23,641 bases of DNA, taken from NCBI GenBank assembly GCA_021813195.1, contig JAKALI010000008.1, positions 1-23,641 of the forward strand, given 5' to 3'. The notes beneath the pieces are model-generated. The model saw nothing but the letters and a program-made list of their open reading frames with translations. It was not told the DNA's origin and searched no databases. Source of the DNA: Pseudomonadota bacterium. GTDB lineage: Bacteria > Pseudomonadota > Alphaproteobacteria > Rhizobiales > Hyphomicrobiaceae. The position numbers and the translations under genes were made by a program. This document shows, in pieces, positions 8,438-15,679 of the stretch. How positions within the stretch are numbered: position 1 is the stretch's first letter; each line of letters begins with the position of its first letter.

Positions 8438-9559
8438 TCAATCCTCGATACGGACGTAGTGCCAAATTGTGTTGCGGTCGGGCGTTGCTGAACGCTCGAT
8501 CTCGTCGCGACGATCTTTCGATCGCAGATCGGCATTGGCAAGAACGAGCGCGCCGCGCTTGTGAGCCTCGATCAACATGCATTTGAATTCGATTTCGGAT
8601 AGGCCCCACGCGTCCCTCTCTGTTCGCAGAGCCTCCCAGATCGCCGAAATGAAGGCGCGGCGATTGCCGGGCCAGCCCTCGGCCGTCCGCGCGCCGATGT
8701 CGAGGACCGCAGCGGCGAAATCCTCGAGCCCCGGACGTGGCGGAGGACCATTGGCCGGTGGAGCGCGGTCATTCGCTGGCGGATTGAGCTGAGGGGTGCA
8801 CACGGGCCCGATCGAGCGCGCGGATTGATCGACGACCGGGGCTGCGAGCCGGCGCAGAATGGCCTCGCGCAAGGCATCGGCATCAGTCTGTAGCGCGCCG
8901 ACCGCCTGCGCCGCGAGGTGGGCAATGAGTTTTGCATCTGTCGGGAAATCGCGGGGCGGGTCAGCCAGTTGACCGGCGAGTGTGCGCGCGGCCTTGGACG
9001 GCAGCCCGGCGCCCTTGTGAAAACTCGCTTTGATCTTGTTGCCGAATGCCCGCTCAAGGGCCACCAAGGCCAATTGGGCGCGCAACTTGGCGGCCGGCAT
9101 ATTTTTCTTGCCCGCTAGCCCGTACGTGTTCTGCAGAATGAGCGTCCGTAGACCGTCGGGATGAAGCAGAGCCTTACGCCGTGCGGGAGAGAGATCGGTT
9201 AGACCCAAACCCTTGGCGATGAGCCAGACATTCCGCGTCTCGATCCACGTCTTCGGCAGACTCTCGCCACAGCCGAGGGCCAAGCCGACATGCTGGACAC
9301 CTTCAGGCGTCAGCGTGAGGCGGCCGCGGTGTTCGGCCACCAGGTTCTTGCGTAAGATAAGATCGATCGCGCCATCCGCGCGTGCGCGCCATTCTCCCGG
9401 CGAGAGACGATGCTGGGTAAAGGGTGCCAGATCACGCAGGATGTCGGTGCGCGTTGCACCCTCTTCGCATGTGATACGCGACAAAACGAGTTCAGCAGCG
9501 GCATCGATGTCCCGGTTGGCATCGCTCACGCGAGGCGCCTCGCGGGCTTTGGCAGGCAT
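8438..9559 (-). CDS. Winged-helix-like partner of the double ATPase, unknown function
   Basis: This 373-residue protein is not recognised by name. The N-terminal third (about 15-95) reads like a winged-helix domain, with a helical DILRDL segment and a wing-like GRLTLTPEGVQHV. A helical middle region (about 100-245) is followed by a Pro/Asn-rich linker (257-276). A second compact domain (277-373) is rich in helices (AFISAIWEALRTERDAWGLS, ALVLANADL) and ends IWHYVRIED, again compatible with a winged-helix fold. No catalytic motif, signal peptide or membrane segment is visible. The ATG at 9559 has GGGAGG about eight bases upstream. It is the first gene of a two-gene unit with the large ATPase, so it may be its DNA-binding, adaptor or regulatory subunit. 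Confidence 0.8.
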   Translation of the reverse strand: MPAKAREAPRVSDANRDIDAAAELVLSRITCEEGATRTDILRDLAPFTQHRLSPGEWRARADGAIDLILRKNLVAEHRGRLTLTPEGVQHVGLALGCGESLPKTWIETRNVWLIAKGLGLTDLSPARRKALLHPDGLRTLILQNTYGLAGKKNMPAAKLRAQLALVALERAFGNKIKASFHKGAGLPSKAARTLAGQLADPPRDFPTDAKLIAHLAAQAVGALQTDADALREAILRRLAAPVVDQSARSIGPVCTPQLNPPANDRAPPANGPPPRPGLEDFAAAVLDIGARTAEGWPGNRRAFISAIWEALRTERDAWGLSEIEFKCMLIEAHKRGALVLANADLRSKDRRDEIERSATPDRNTIWHYVRIED

Positions 9560-10015
9560 GGGCTAGGCCTCCCTCGTGGAGCTGGGTGCGCGAATCATCT
9601 GATGTCAGGACGATACATTGCGAGACTTCGTAATCGGTTGGAAGTCCTGGCCGAGCATATTGTGCAATCCTGATCGGGCCGTGCGGCCCCGGGGCCACGG
9701 CGCTGAGCGAGTCGTTCGAAAAATCTTGGTGCCGATGGGGAATAAAAATGGATCGTTCCGTAGGTTGTCTGTCAGCGCTTGTAACCAGCTTTCGCCGCCG
9801 CAGCGCCCAAATGGCGTCACCTTCCGACCGCTTAATGCGTCGCGCGCCGAGGGACGGCAGCGCGCAAGCGTGCGGATACGAAAACAAGCGGCTCTGGCCC
9901 GGTCTGTTCCCAGCTTGGGACGTGGGCTTGAGAGCGTTTACGATTAACGCCGAGTTAACAGGTCTATGAAATGCTCCCAACGTGTACCGCGCGTCGTCTG
10001 GCGGGAGTGAATGCA
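9560..10015. other. Divergent intergenic region with a CtrA box
   Basis: This region separates the two-gene ATPase unit (minus) from the CAP lipoprotein gene (plus) and must hold promoters for both. The CtrA-type site at 9944-9958 is listed separately. A perfect 12-bp palindrome GGCCCCGGGGCC lies at 9685-9696. Short frames here, such as one starting at the ATG at 9748, lack any family likeness, and I do not call them genes. Confidence 0.5.
9944..9958 (+). promoter_or_regulatory. CtrA-type binding site
   Basis: TTAA-CGCCGAG-TTAA followed by C matches the alphaproteobacterial cell-cycle regulator CtrA consensus TTAA-N7-TTAAC exactly. It lies 57 bases before the CAP lipoprotein start codon. A possible -10 (TATGAA, 9965-9970) sits 15 bases after the first half-site, so CtrA could bind over the -35 region. 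Confidence 0.6.
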
Positions 10016-10681
10016 ATGTATCGCGTCGTCGTATCGGCCGGACTGGCCCTCGCTGTTGCGGCCTGTAGCCTTAGTCCGTCTTCGATCTCATCGAATTACA
10101 CGGGTTCTACGGGAACGGCGTCCAAGCGCACGTCACCGAGCGTGGCACTTGGCGGAGAGCCTTCGATCAGCCGCCCGAGCAATTCGGCAGCCTCACAAAG
10201 GGTTGCCCGTCTCGATGATCGGGCGCCTGCCGGTTCCTACGAGGTGGCTCCCAAGGGTGCGCTCGCCGATCGGGACTATTCCTCCACGCATCTGGATCCG
10301 GAAAAAGCCCGTGATATCATCAACCAGTATCGCGCCGAACACAAACTCAAGCCGTTGAAGCTGAGCGCCGTGCTGACCGAAGCCGCGAAGGCGCATTCGC
10401 GAGATCTGGCGAAGTGGGACCGCATTTCGCATTACGGTTCGGATGGTTCAAACCCGTGGGATCGCGTCAAACGCACCGGCTATAAGGCCCGTCTCGCAGC
10501 GGAGAACGTGGGAACCGGGCAAGTCGATTTCGACGAAGTCATGCGGGGCTGGAAGAATAGTCCAGGCCACAACAAAAACTTGTTGCTGGCGGACGCGAGC
10601 GAAATGGGTCTCGCACTGGTCCAGGATCCGAAAACTGAGTTCAAATCCTTCTGGACACTCGTGCTCGCCGCGCCTCTTTGA
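10016..10681 (+). CDS. CAP-domain (SCP/PR-1-like) lipoprotein
   Basis: This 221-residue protein begins with a lipoprotein signal peptide and the lipobox VAAC, with acylated Cys17. Ser at +2 would send it to the outer membrane in proteobacteria. A Ser/Thr-rich spacer (about 18-85) leads to the CAP domain (about 92-221). This keeps the cavity residues of the family: His139 in ISHYG, Glu163 in AAENVG and His185 in SPGHNKNLL. Bacterial CAP proteins are secreted or surface proteins whose biochemical role is mostly unsettled. The ATG at 10016 was chosen over an upstream in-frame ATG at 9971 because the signal peptide starts there and GGGAG lies eight bases before it. It is convergent with the flippase gene, only 13 bases apart, and no terminator is visible. 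Confidence 0.92.
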   Translation: MYRVVVSAGLALAVAACSLSPSSISSNYTGSTGTASKRTSPSVALGGEPSISRPSNSAASQRVARLDDRAPAGSYEVAPKGALADRDYSSTHLDPEKARDIINQYRAEHKLKPLKLSAVLTEAAKAHSRDLAKWDRISHYGSDGSNPWDRVKRTGYKARLAAENVGTGQVDFDEVMRGWKNSPGHNKNLLLADASEMGLALVQDPKTEFKSFWTLVLAAPL

Positions 10682-10694
10682 TTGAGGCGTGGAC

Positions 10695-12050
10695 TCAACG
10701 GTTGCGTGCCGCCGCTGGCAGGTTGCGCCATATGGCGATGTGGAGGCGTAGCCGACGCTTGGCCACCGCGGCGTTGAGCATGGCACCCGCCGCGAGTGCA
10801 AGGGCGGTCGCGGTCGCGGCCCCTTCCAAGCCAAAGCGTGGGACCAGCATCAAATTGAGGACGAGATTGAGCAGCGCTGTGACAATCAGCACGCCCGCGC
10901 ACGCGCGATGTTCGCCAAGCATGCTCAAGAGAACCTCCGCCGGCCCGAACGAAGAGCGCGCCAGAAAGCCCAGAACGAGGATCCACATCACTGTGTAACC
11001 GGTGGTGAAGTCGGCGCCGAATAAGGACAGCAGGGGCTTGCCCAACAGCAAGATCAAAGCAGCGCCGAGCAACGACGGCCAAAATGTCCAGTTCACCGCA
11101 TCGCGCACGAAGAGTGACAGGGCCTCGTGGTCCCCACGCGTCTGCAGCGTGGAAAAGCGATTGGCGACAGCGCTGCCCACCGCATAATGCACGAACATGA
11201 TGAGGCTCATTGTCTTGGCAGCTGCGAAATAGATGGCGACATCCTGCGGTGTCATGACGTGAGAAATCACGAGAATGTCGGTGTTTTGGAGAGCGAGTTC
11301 GGCAGCGGCTACCACGAGCAACGGAAGGGCAACCGCAATCCAGGTACGAAAGTCGTAGCATCTTGCAGACGTAGGAACGCTCTGGGCGATGCGACGATTG
11401 ATCAGCATGGTCTGGATAGTTGCCGCGGCCCATGTGGCGACGATCGCGGCACCGACAGCCGTCTCGGCCGTCATCGGCAGGCCTGCAAGACGCGCAACGA
11501 GTAATCCTGTGAGGACGAGCGCAGGTCTTAACACGTAATGCGGCAACAGACCGTCTAGCATCCAGGATTGGCCGCGCCCAATGCCGTCGTGAACTTCCGA
11601 CAAGGTCATCATGGGCACGCACACGAGGGCCAGATAGGCCGGCATGAGATAGGGTTCGGCCAGGAGATTCGGAATTAGGGTGAGGCCAGCCATTCCGATG
11701 GCTGCAACCACGGTGCCTGCGCTGAGAGCGAACACGCGGCTGCCACGGATCAGTCCGAGGTAGTGTGCGAAATCGCCCCGTTCGCGGTACTGAGGCAGCA
11801 GTCGCATGACAGCAAGGTTGAGGCCCATGTGGGTGAGGCCGCCAAGCACGAGAACCCACGTGGTGACGAAGACGTAAATTCCGTAGTCATGCCCGCCGAT
11901 CCAGCGCGCGATCGCGATCTGGGACAGGTAAAGCACGGCCGCACTGGCGACCCGAACGCCAAAGGCGGCCATCGCATCGCGCTGCGTTTGCGCGCGGGCA
12001 TCCAACCCGTGAAGGAACGACGCGATAGTCGAGCGCGCAATCGCGATCAT
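10695..12050 (-). CDS. Polysaccharide flippase, Wzx-like (MOP superfamily)
   Basis: This 451-residue polytopic membrane protein has about 12-14 hydrophobic segments spread over its length. The N-terminus (AAVLYLSQIAIARWIGGHDYGIYVFVTTW) is typical of Wzx/RfbX-like oligosaccharide-lipid flippases, as are LQNTDILVISHVMTPQDVAIYFAA in the middle and the C-terminal part with LLSMLGEHRACAGVL. Such proteins turn undecaprenyl-linked or similar glycan carriers across the inner membrane for O-antigen, capsule or exopolysaccharide. No glycosyltransferase or polymerase gene lies next to it, so its substrate is unknown. The ATG at 12050 has only a weak ribosome binding site. It follows the 76-residue gene on the same strand by 133 bases. 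Confidence 0.88.
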   Translation of the reverse strand: MIAIARSTIASFLHGLDARAQTQRDAMAAFGVRVASAAVLYLSQIAIARWIGGHDYGIYVFVTTWVLVLGGLTHMGLNLAVMRLLPQYRERGDFAHYLGLIRGSRVFALSAGTVVAAIGMAGLTLIPNLLAEPYLMPAYLALVCVPMMTLSEVHDGIGRGQSWMLDGLLPHYVLRPALVLTGLLVARLAGLPMTAETAVGAAIVATWAAATIQTMLINRRIAQSVPTSARCYDFRTWIAVALPLLVVAAAELALQNTDILVISHVMTPQDVAIYFAAAKTMSLIMFVHYAVGSAVANRFSTLQTRGDHEALSLFVRDAVNWTFWPSLLGAALILLLGKPLLSLFGADFTTGYTVMWILVLGFLARSSFGPAEVLLSMLGEHRACAGVLIVTALLNLVLNLMLVPRFGLEGAATATALALAAGAMLNAAVAKRRLRLHIAIWRNLPAAARNR

Positions 12051-12183
12051 GTCATAAGCCTATCTGTTGCTCGGGCGGAGACCCACAGCGGGATCAGACC
12101 CTGGGTGCGATGGCGGAGCCGCCGCCGCAGCGACGTGTGCAAGGTCGACCGTCATGGTGCCAACACTGAATTAACTGGGGATT

Positions 12184-12414
12184 TCAGCACGAAGATTGTC
12201 GCAGTCGCTCGCTCTCCCGCCGGCGGACGAGTTCAGCGACGCCGGACCACGCCCAGGAACGGCCGGCGTCGCCGCGATGGCTGTGCAAGGCGGCAAAGAA
12301 CTCGGCCACGTCAGCAGCCAGCCGTCCATGACGGCCCTCGAGAACTGCGGCCATGAATTCCACATCGCGCGGTGTGGGGGTTGCATCCTCATCCGGGTGC
12401 CATTGGGCTGACAT
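12184..12414 (-). CDS. Small acidic hypothetical protein (76 residues)
   Basis: The frame starting at the ATG at 12414 has a perfect GGAGG six bases upstream. The protein is 76 residues long, soluble and mostly helical by composition: MSAQWHPDEDATPTPRDV, then helices around FMAAVLEG, AADVAEFFAAL and VAELVRRRESERL. It has no signal peptide, membrane segment or metal motif, and one cysteine at the very end. I do not recognise the family. It lies between the D-Ala-D-Ala carboxypeptidase and flippase genes on the same strand, so cotranscription is possible. Confidence 0.7.
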   Translation of the reverse strand: MSAQWHPDEDATPTPRDVEFMAAVLEGRHGRLAADVAEFFAALHSHRGDAGRSWAWSGVAELVRRRESERLRQSSC

Positions 12415-12589
12415 CGCCGCCTCCGAGCATTTCGTTTCGGCGGTGAATGAAGCAAAAACAGCGCCAGCTAGGAGCGAACCCAGCGAGCGCGGGTCTTGAA
12501 GCGGCAACGCGGTTCGAAGGGTTAAGTTGCCCGGCCGGCAGAGTGGACTTTCCGTCAACGCGCGAAGCCGGTGACGGCTCTGAGGCGTG

Positions 12590-13615
12590 TTAGGGTGCCT
12601 TGGGTCCTGAAGCCGAAGGCGGCCTGGGCTCGCTCGGCTTCTCCTTTTTCCGTTTCGATTTGGCGGACTTGATCTTCTCTTTCTTGGCGTCGACGGCGGG
12701 GTTGCGCGGTCCGTTGCCGCAGCTCCATGACAGGATCGTGTGTCGCACGCTCTGTACCGCTTTGGGGACCGTTGGCTCGGGAATGTTGTCGATCGTCTCG
12801 GAATTGAACAGTTGCTTCCACCCATATGTCTGGAAACCGTGTTCCAGCAAACTGGCGGCGCGCACCGTGCGATCGCCGCCTGTTGGCTCGCCCAGAACGA
12901 CGGCGACCAGCCGACGGCCCTCGCGGGTCGCACTGGCGACGACATTGAAACCGGAATCGCAGATAAAGCCTGTCTTGATGCCGTCGGCGCCTTCGAACGA
13001 TTTGAGCAGACTGTTGTGCGAGCTCAGACGGATCTTGCCGATGCGAATGTCGGTCATGGCCCAATAGGGGGCAAATTCCGGGAAATCTCGTAACACAGCG
13101 CGGGCAAGTCGACCCATGTCGCGGGCGGTGGTCACTTGCTCTTTCGCAGGCAACCCGTTGGGATTGACAAAGACGGTGCGTGTCATGCCGATCTCGCGGG
13201 CGACACGGTTCATGTCCGCGACGAACTGCTGCTCGGACCCGGAAATCTTCTCTGCCAGCATGATCGCCACATCGTTGGCTGACTTGATGATGAGCGATTG
13301 CAGCGCCAGCTCCACCGACAACTCCGCGCCCACTGGCAGTCCGATCTTCGATGGAGGTTCTGAAAACGCGCGCTCCGAGCACACCACCTTATCGTCGAGC
13401 CGCAAGCGGCCAGCCTTGATCTCGCGAAACGCCAAGTACGCCGTCATGACTTTTGTGAGCGACGCGGGATGCCAAAGGTCATCCATATCCTCCGCATAGA
13501 GGAGTTTTCCGTTTGATGGATCGAACAACAACGCGGGCCCGGCCATGGCCGGGCGCGGGGATGTCGTCAGCGTCGCGAGACCAAGAATTACTGAAAGAAT
13601 GACTGCGTGCACCAT
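12590..13615 (-). CDS. D-alanyl-D-alanine carboxypeptidase (PBP5/6-type, peptidase S11)
   Basis: The enzyme trims the terminal D-Ala from peptidoglycan stem peptides in the periplasm. An N-terminal signal peptide ends near AMA-GP (residue 25/26). The penicillin-binding triad is complete: SLTK at 52-55 (nucleophile Ser52), SAN at 112-114 and KTG at 214-216. The 341-residue length fits DacA/DacC-like enzymes with a reduced C-terminal domain. The C-terminus (about 305-341) is rich in Lys, Pro and Ser instead of the usual amphipathic membrane helix. The ATG at 13615 is preceded by GGAGG with only three bases between; the next codon GTG at 13612 would give better spacing. An upstream in-frame extension would overlap the tRNA gene and is rejected. 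Confidence 0.93.
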   Translation of the reverse strand: MVHAVILSVILGLATLTTSPRPAMAGPALLFDPSNGKLLYAEDMDDLWHPASLTKVMTAYLAFREIKAGRLRLDDKVVCSERAFSEPPSKIGLPVGAELSVELALQSLIIKSANDVAIMLAEKISGSEQQFVADMNRVAREIGMTRTVFVNPNGLPAKEQVTTARDMGRLARAVLRDFPEFAPYWAMTDIRIGKIRLSSHNSLLKSFEGADGIKTGFICDSGFNVVASATREGRRLVAVVLGEPTGGDRTVRAASLLEHGFQTYGWKQLFNSETIDNIPEPTVPKAVQSVRHTILSWSCGNGPRNPAVDAKKEKIKSAKSKRKKEKPSEPRPPSASGPKAP

Positions 13616-13749
13616 ATCCTCCGCAAGTGGTCGTGGGTTAACACGAGACCGAGAGGAGGTGCAACAAAAGCGGGCCGGTACAAAGCCGGTTGAGGTTGCG
13701 CTTGAGATGATGCGCTTGATTGGCAAAGTGGGTGCACGCACGTTCGCAG

Positions 13750-13835
13750 TGGTGCCCCAGGAGGGATTCGAACCCCCACACCCTCGCGGATAGCAGATTT
13801 TGAGTCTGCCGCGTCTACCGTTCCGCCACTGGGGC
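13750..13835 (-). tRNA. tRNA-Leu (anticodon CAA)
   Basis: Read on the minus strand, the acceptor arm GCCCCAG pairs with CTGGGGC, followed by the discriminator A and an encoded CCA. The D arm contains TGGCGGAACGGTAGACGC. The anticodon arm is GCAGA-CTCAAAA-TCTGC with anticodon CAA. A variable arm (CGCGAGGGTG region) of type II tRNAs is present, and the T loop is GGTTCGAATCC. The gene is 86 bases long with CCA. Confidence 0.97.
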
Positions 13836-13884
13836 AAGAGCGCCCCGTGGGCACCCCTCTGCCCGGAGCTCAGCCGGGCGGCGC

Positions 13885-13913
13885 ACTTAATCCCATAGAT
13901 TCCAGCCCGTCAA
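13885..13913 (-). promoter_or_regulatory. Possible promoter of tRNA-Leu
   Basis: On the minus strand, TTGACG (13908-13913) and TTAAGT (13885-13890) are 17 bases apart, about 50 bases upstream of the tRNA 5' end. The -10 match is only partial. Confidence 0.35.
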
Positions 13914-13990
13914 CGCGCGGCTGACCGAGACCGCACCAGAATTTGGCCTGGGCGCCCTCACTGCCGGATATCGTGGCGGCTTTGCGGCCG

Positions 13991-14389
13991 CTAGTGCCTC
14001 AGCTCTTGGGCGGCTTCGTTGAGGCCCGCGCGGACTGCGTCCACCGTCTCTCCAGCGAGGGACTGATTGAGCCGAGAGATCTCCGTCAACTCCGATTGGA
14101 CGTCGGCCTGAGCCTTGCGCAGAATATCCTGATACGTTGACATGAACTCATTGACGGTTCGGCATTTCATCAAGCGCTGTGAGGCGACGATCTCGTGCTC
14201 AATCTGGCGGCCAAAAAATCCAATCCAAGCGTCGTTCAAGCGTAGTGCTTGACCAATGAGACGGCCGTTGATTTCCGTCATCATGGAAAACATCGGACGC
14301 TGCATGTTCATCCAAGCGGTCCATACAGCTTTTGTCTGCTCCTCGAAGCTGGTGAGAGTGGGTTCAGTCTCAGCGGATTTCGATGGCAT
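13991..14389 (-). CDS. Phasin family protein
   Basis: This 132-residue protein is all-helical by composition, with the spacing of aromatic and charged residues seen in phasins: FEEQTKAVWTAWMNMQRPMF, then WIGFFGRQIEHE, and a C-terminal heptad-like stretch around ADVQSELTEISRLNQSLAGE. Phasins coat polyhydroxyalkanoate granules and control their number and size. The conserved VNEFMSTYQDILRKAQADVQ segment resembles the phasin core (WLELQAEYAR.. in better-known members). The ATG at 14389 has AGGAG seven bases upstream. No PHA synthase or depolymerase is nearby, so it is also possible that it acts as a general amphipathic stress protein. Confidence 0.75.
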   Translation of the reverse strand: MPSKSAETEPTLTSFEEQTKAVWTAWMNMQRPMFSMMTEINGRLIGQALRLNDAWIGFFGRQIEHEIVASQRLMKCRTVNEFMSTYQDILRKAQADVQSELTEISRLNQSLAGETVDAVRAGLNEAAQELRH

Positions 14390-14717
14390 GGGAAACTCCT
14401 CGCATTTCGACGCTTGACAGACGAACCGACGCCAACCGGTGTCGAGCCGCATGCTCCGTCGGCGCGTGGACTTTGCGCCGCAATGCCAGAGATTCCTTGC
14501 GCCGAGTCAATTTATCCCCTCACGATTTTGCGAGTGAGTACGGAGTGGGCCGTACCAGCTTGATTTCGAACACTGTTCGATTATTGCCCGTCATCACAGC
14601 GCGTGCAGATCTGACGATCGGGGCATCAGTTGAAGACTTCGGGACTTTACAACCGGCTGGACTGGCGGGCGCAGCCCGCGGGCTTGTGTGCGTCGAACGG
14701 GTTTGTGATGGCCGATC
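14390..14717. other. Intergenic region upstream of the phasin gene with two dyads
   Basis: No credible gene is present. Two inverted repeats stand out: GTACGG-AGTGGG-CCGTAC at 14538-14555, and TCGAACA-C-TGTTCGA at 14566-14580, only 10 bases apart. They lie about 150-190 bases upstream of the phasin start, just downstream (on the minus strand) of the cysQ-like gene, and could be operators or a transcript end structure. Confidence 0.4.
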
Positions 14718-15554
14718 TCAGCGTGTCGAGCACCTTGCGAACGATGCGGCGATTTCGTCGGCAGACCATGCGCCGAACGCGACGAAATGCGGATTTTCAA
14801 AGCCCCGACCCGGTGCTGCATAGCCGAGCGGCCGGCCGTCCATGGTCACGACGTGACCGCCGGCTGCTCGCAGCACTGCATGTCCGGCTGCAATGTCCCA
14901 AGCCATCGTGGGACCAAGGCGCGGATAGATGTCGGCCCGGCCTTCGGCGAGACGGCACAATTTGAGGGAGGAGCCGTACGAGAGCTGTTCGGCGACCGGA
15001 AATTGCTCGAGGTAAGACAGAGTCTCGGGCGTCGCATGGGCACGGCTGACGACGGCCGACAATCGATCAGGTCGAGCCCGCGCCCGAATAGGATGGTCGC
15101 GATAATGATCTGGGCCGGAACTCAAACAAAACTTCCACGCCTGCCCAACGGCGCCTGCAAAGCCTTCGTCCAAGGCTGGCGCGGTTACGACGCCCACAAT
15201 CGGCTCGCCGTTTTCGATCAGCGCGATATTGACCGTGAACTCCGCGCGACCCTCGATAAACTCACGCGTGCCATCGAGCGGATCGACCAGCAGAAAAACA
15301 TTGCCAAGTTCGGCCGGCACCTGTCCTGCCGCGTACGCCTCTTCGGCGACGATCGCAATTCCGGGGAAAAGTCTGTCGAGGCCCGCAAGGATGATCTTCT
15401 CGGATACGACATCGGCCGTGGTGACAACGGTTCCATCTGCTTTGGCACTCCAGCCGCTGAAGCGTGCCCGCTCTCCAATCAGCGCTTCACCCGCGTCAAT
15501 GGCAAGAGCGACGAGGTGAGGTAGAGGATCAGGGGGTGTGACGGCCATTGGCAT
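14718..15554 (-). CDS. cysQ: 3'(2'),5'-bisphosphate nucleotidase, CysQ-like inositol phosphatase family
   Basis: The metal-binding motifs of the inositol monophosphatase superfamily are complete: the EE pair at 71-72, DPLDGTREF at 91-99 and WD at 219-220 in GPTMAWDIAAGHAVL. DPLDGTREF, with Arg-Glu-Phe after the Thr, and YGSSLKLCRLAEGRADIYPR are typical of CysQ, which removes the 3'-phosphate from the PAP/PAPS released in sulfate assimilation. The 278-residue length is usual. The ATG at 15554 is followed by a second ATG two codons later, and no good ribosome binding site precedes either. It is divergent from rfbC and shares a 125-base promoter region with it. A monophosphatase with another sugar-phosphate substrate is the main alternative. 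Confidence 0.9.
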   Translation of the reverse strand: MPMAVTPPDPLPHLVALAIDAGEALIGERARFSGWSAKADGTVVTTADVVSEKIILAGLDRLFPGIAIVAEEAYAAGQVPAELGNVFLLVDPLDGTREFIEGRAEFTVNIALIENGEPIVGVVTAPALDEGFAGAVGQAWKFCLSSGPDHYRDHPIRARARPDRLSAVVSRAHATPETLSYLEQFPVAEQLSYGSSLKLCRLAEGRADIYPRLGPTMAWDIAAGHAVLRAAGGHVVTMDGRPLGYAAPGRGFENPHFVAFGAWSADEIAASFARCSTR

Positions 15555-15679
15555 CGGGGACTTTTTTGTGATGTGTCTGAGCCAGACGGGCCTATCACGT
15601 TCAGGTGTAATGAGCGAGTGAGGGTGTCGCGGCCGCGACGAGCGGATCGCGGCAGGGATTGACTTCGGGGACCTGCACC

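Noticed and set aside
9748..9969. 73-residue plus-strand frame with a weak ribosome binding site (GGGGA)
   Set aside because: Composition is Arg/Ser-rich without a domain, and its end covers the CtrA box of the next gene, so a promoter region is more likely.
10480..11859. 459-residue minus-strand open frame
   Set aside because: It overlaps both the CAP lipoprotein and the flippase, is rich in Arg/Pro/His/Cys as GC-rich shadows are, and has no family likeness. The flippase frame is clearly the real one.
13588..13854. In-frame and overlapping minus-strand frames extending across the tRNA-Leu gene
   Set aside because: The tRNA is unambiguous; the carboxypeptidase signal peptide starts at 13615 with GGAGG just upstream.
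14566..14580. Possible LexA box upstream of the phasin gene
   Set aside because: The Gram-positive type LexA box needs CGAAC-N4-GTTCG and the alphaproteobacterial type GTTC-N7-GTTC; this dyad has a three-base centre and fits neither.
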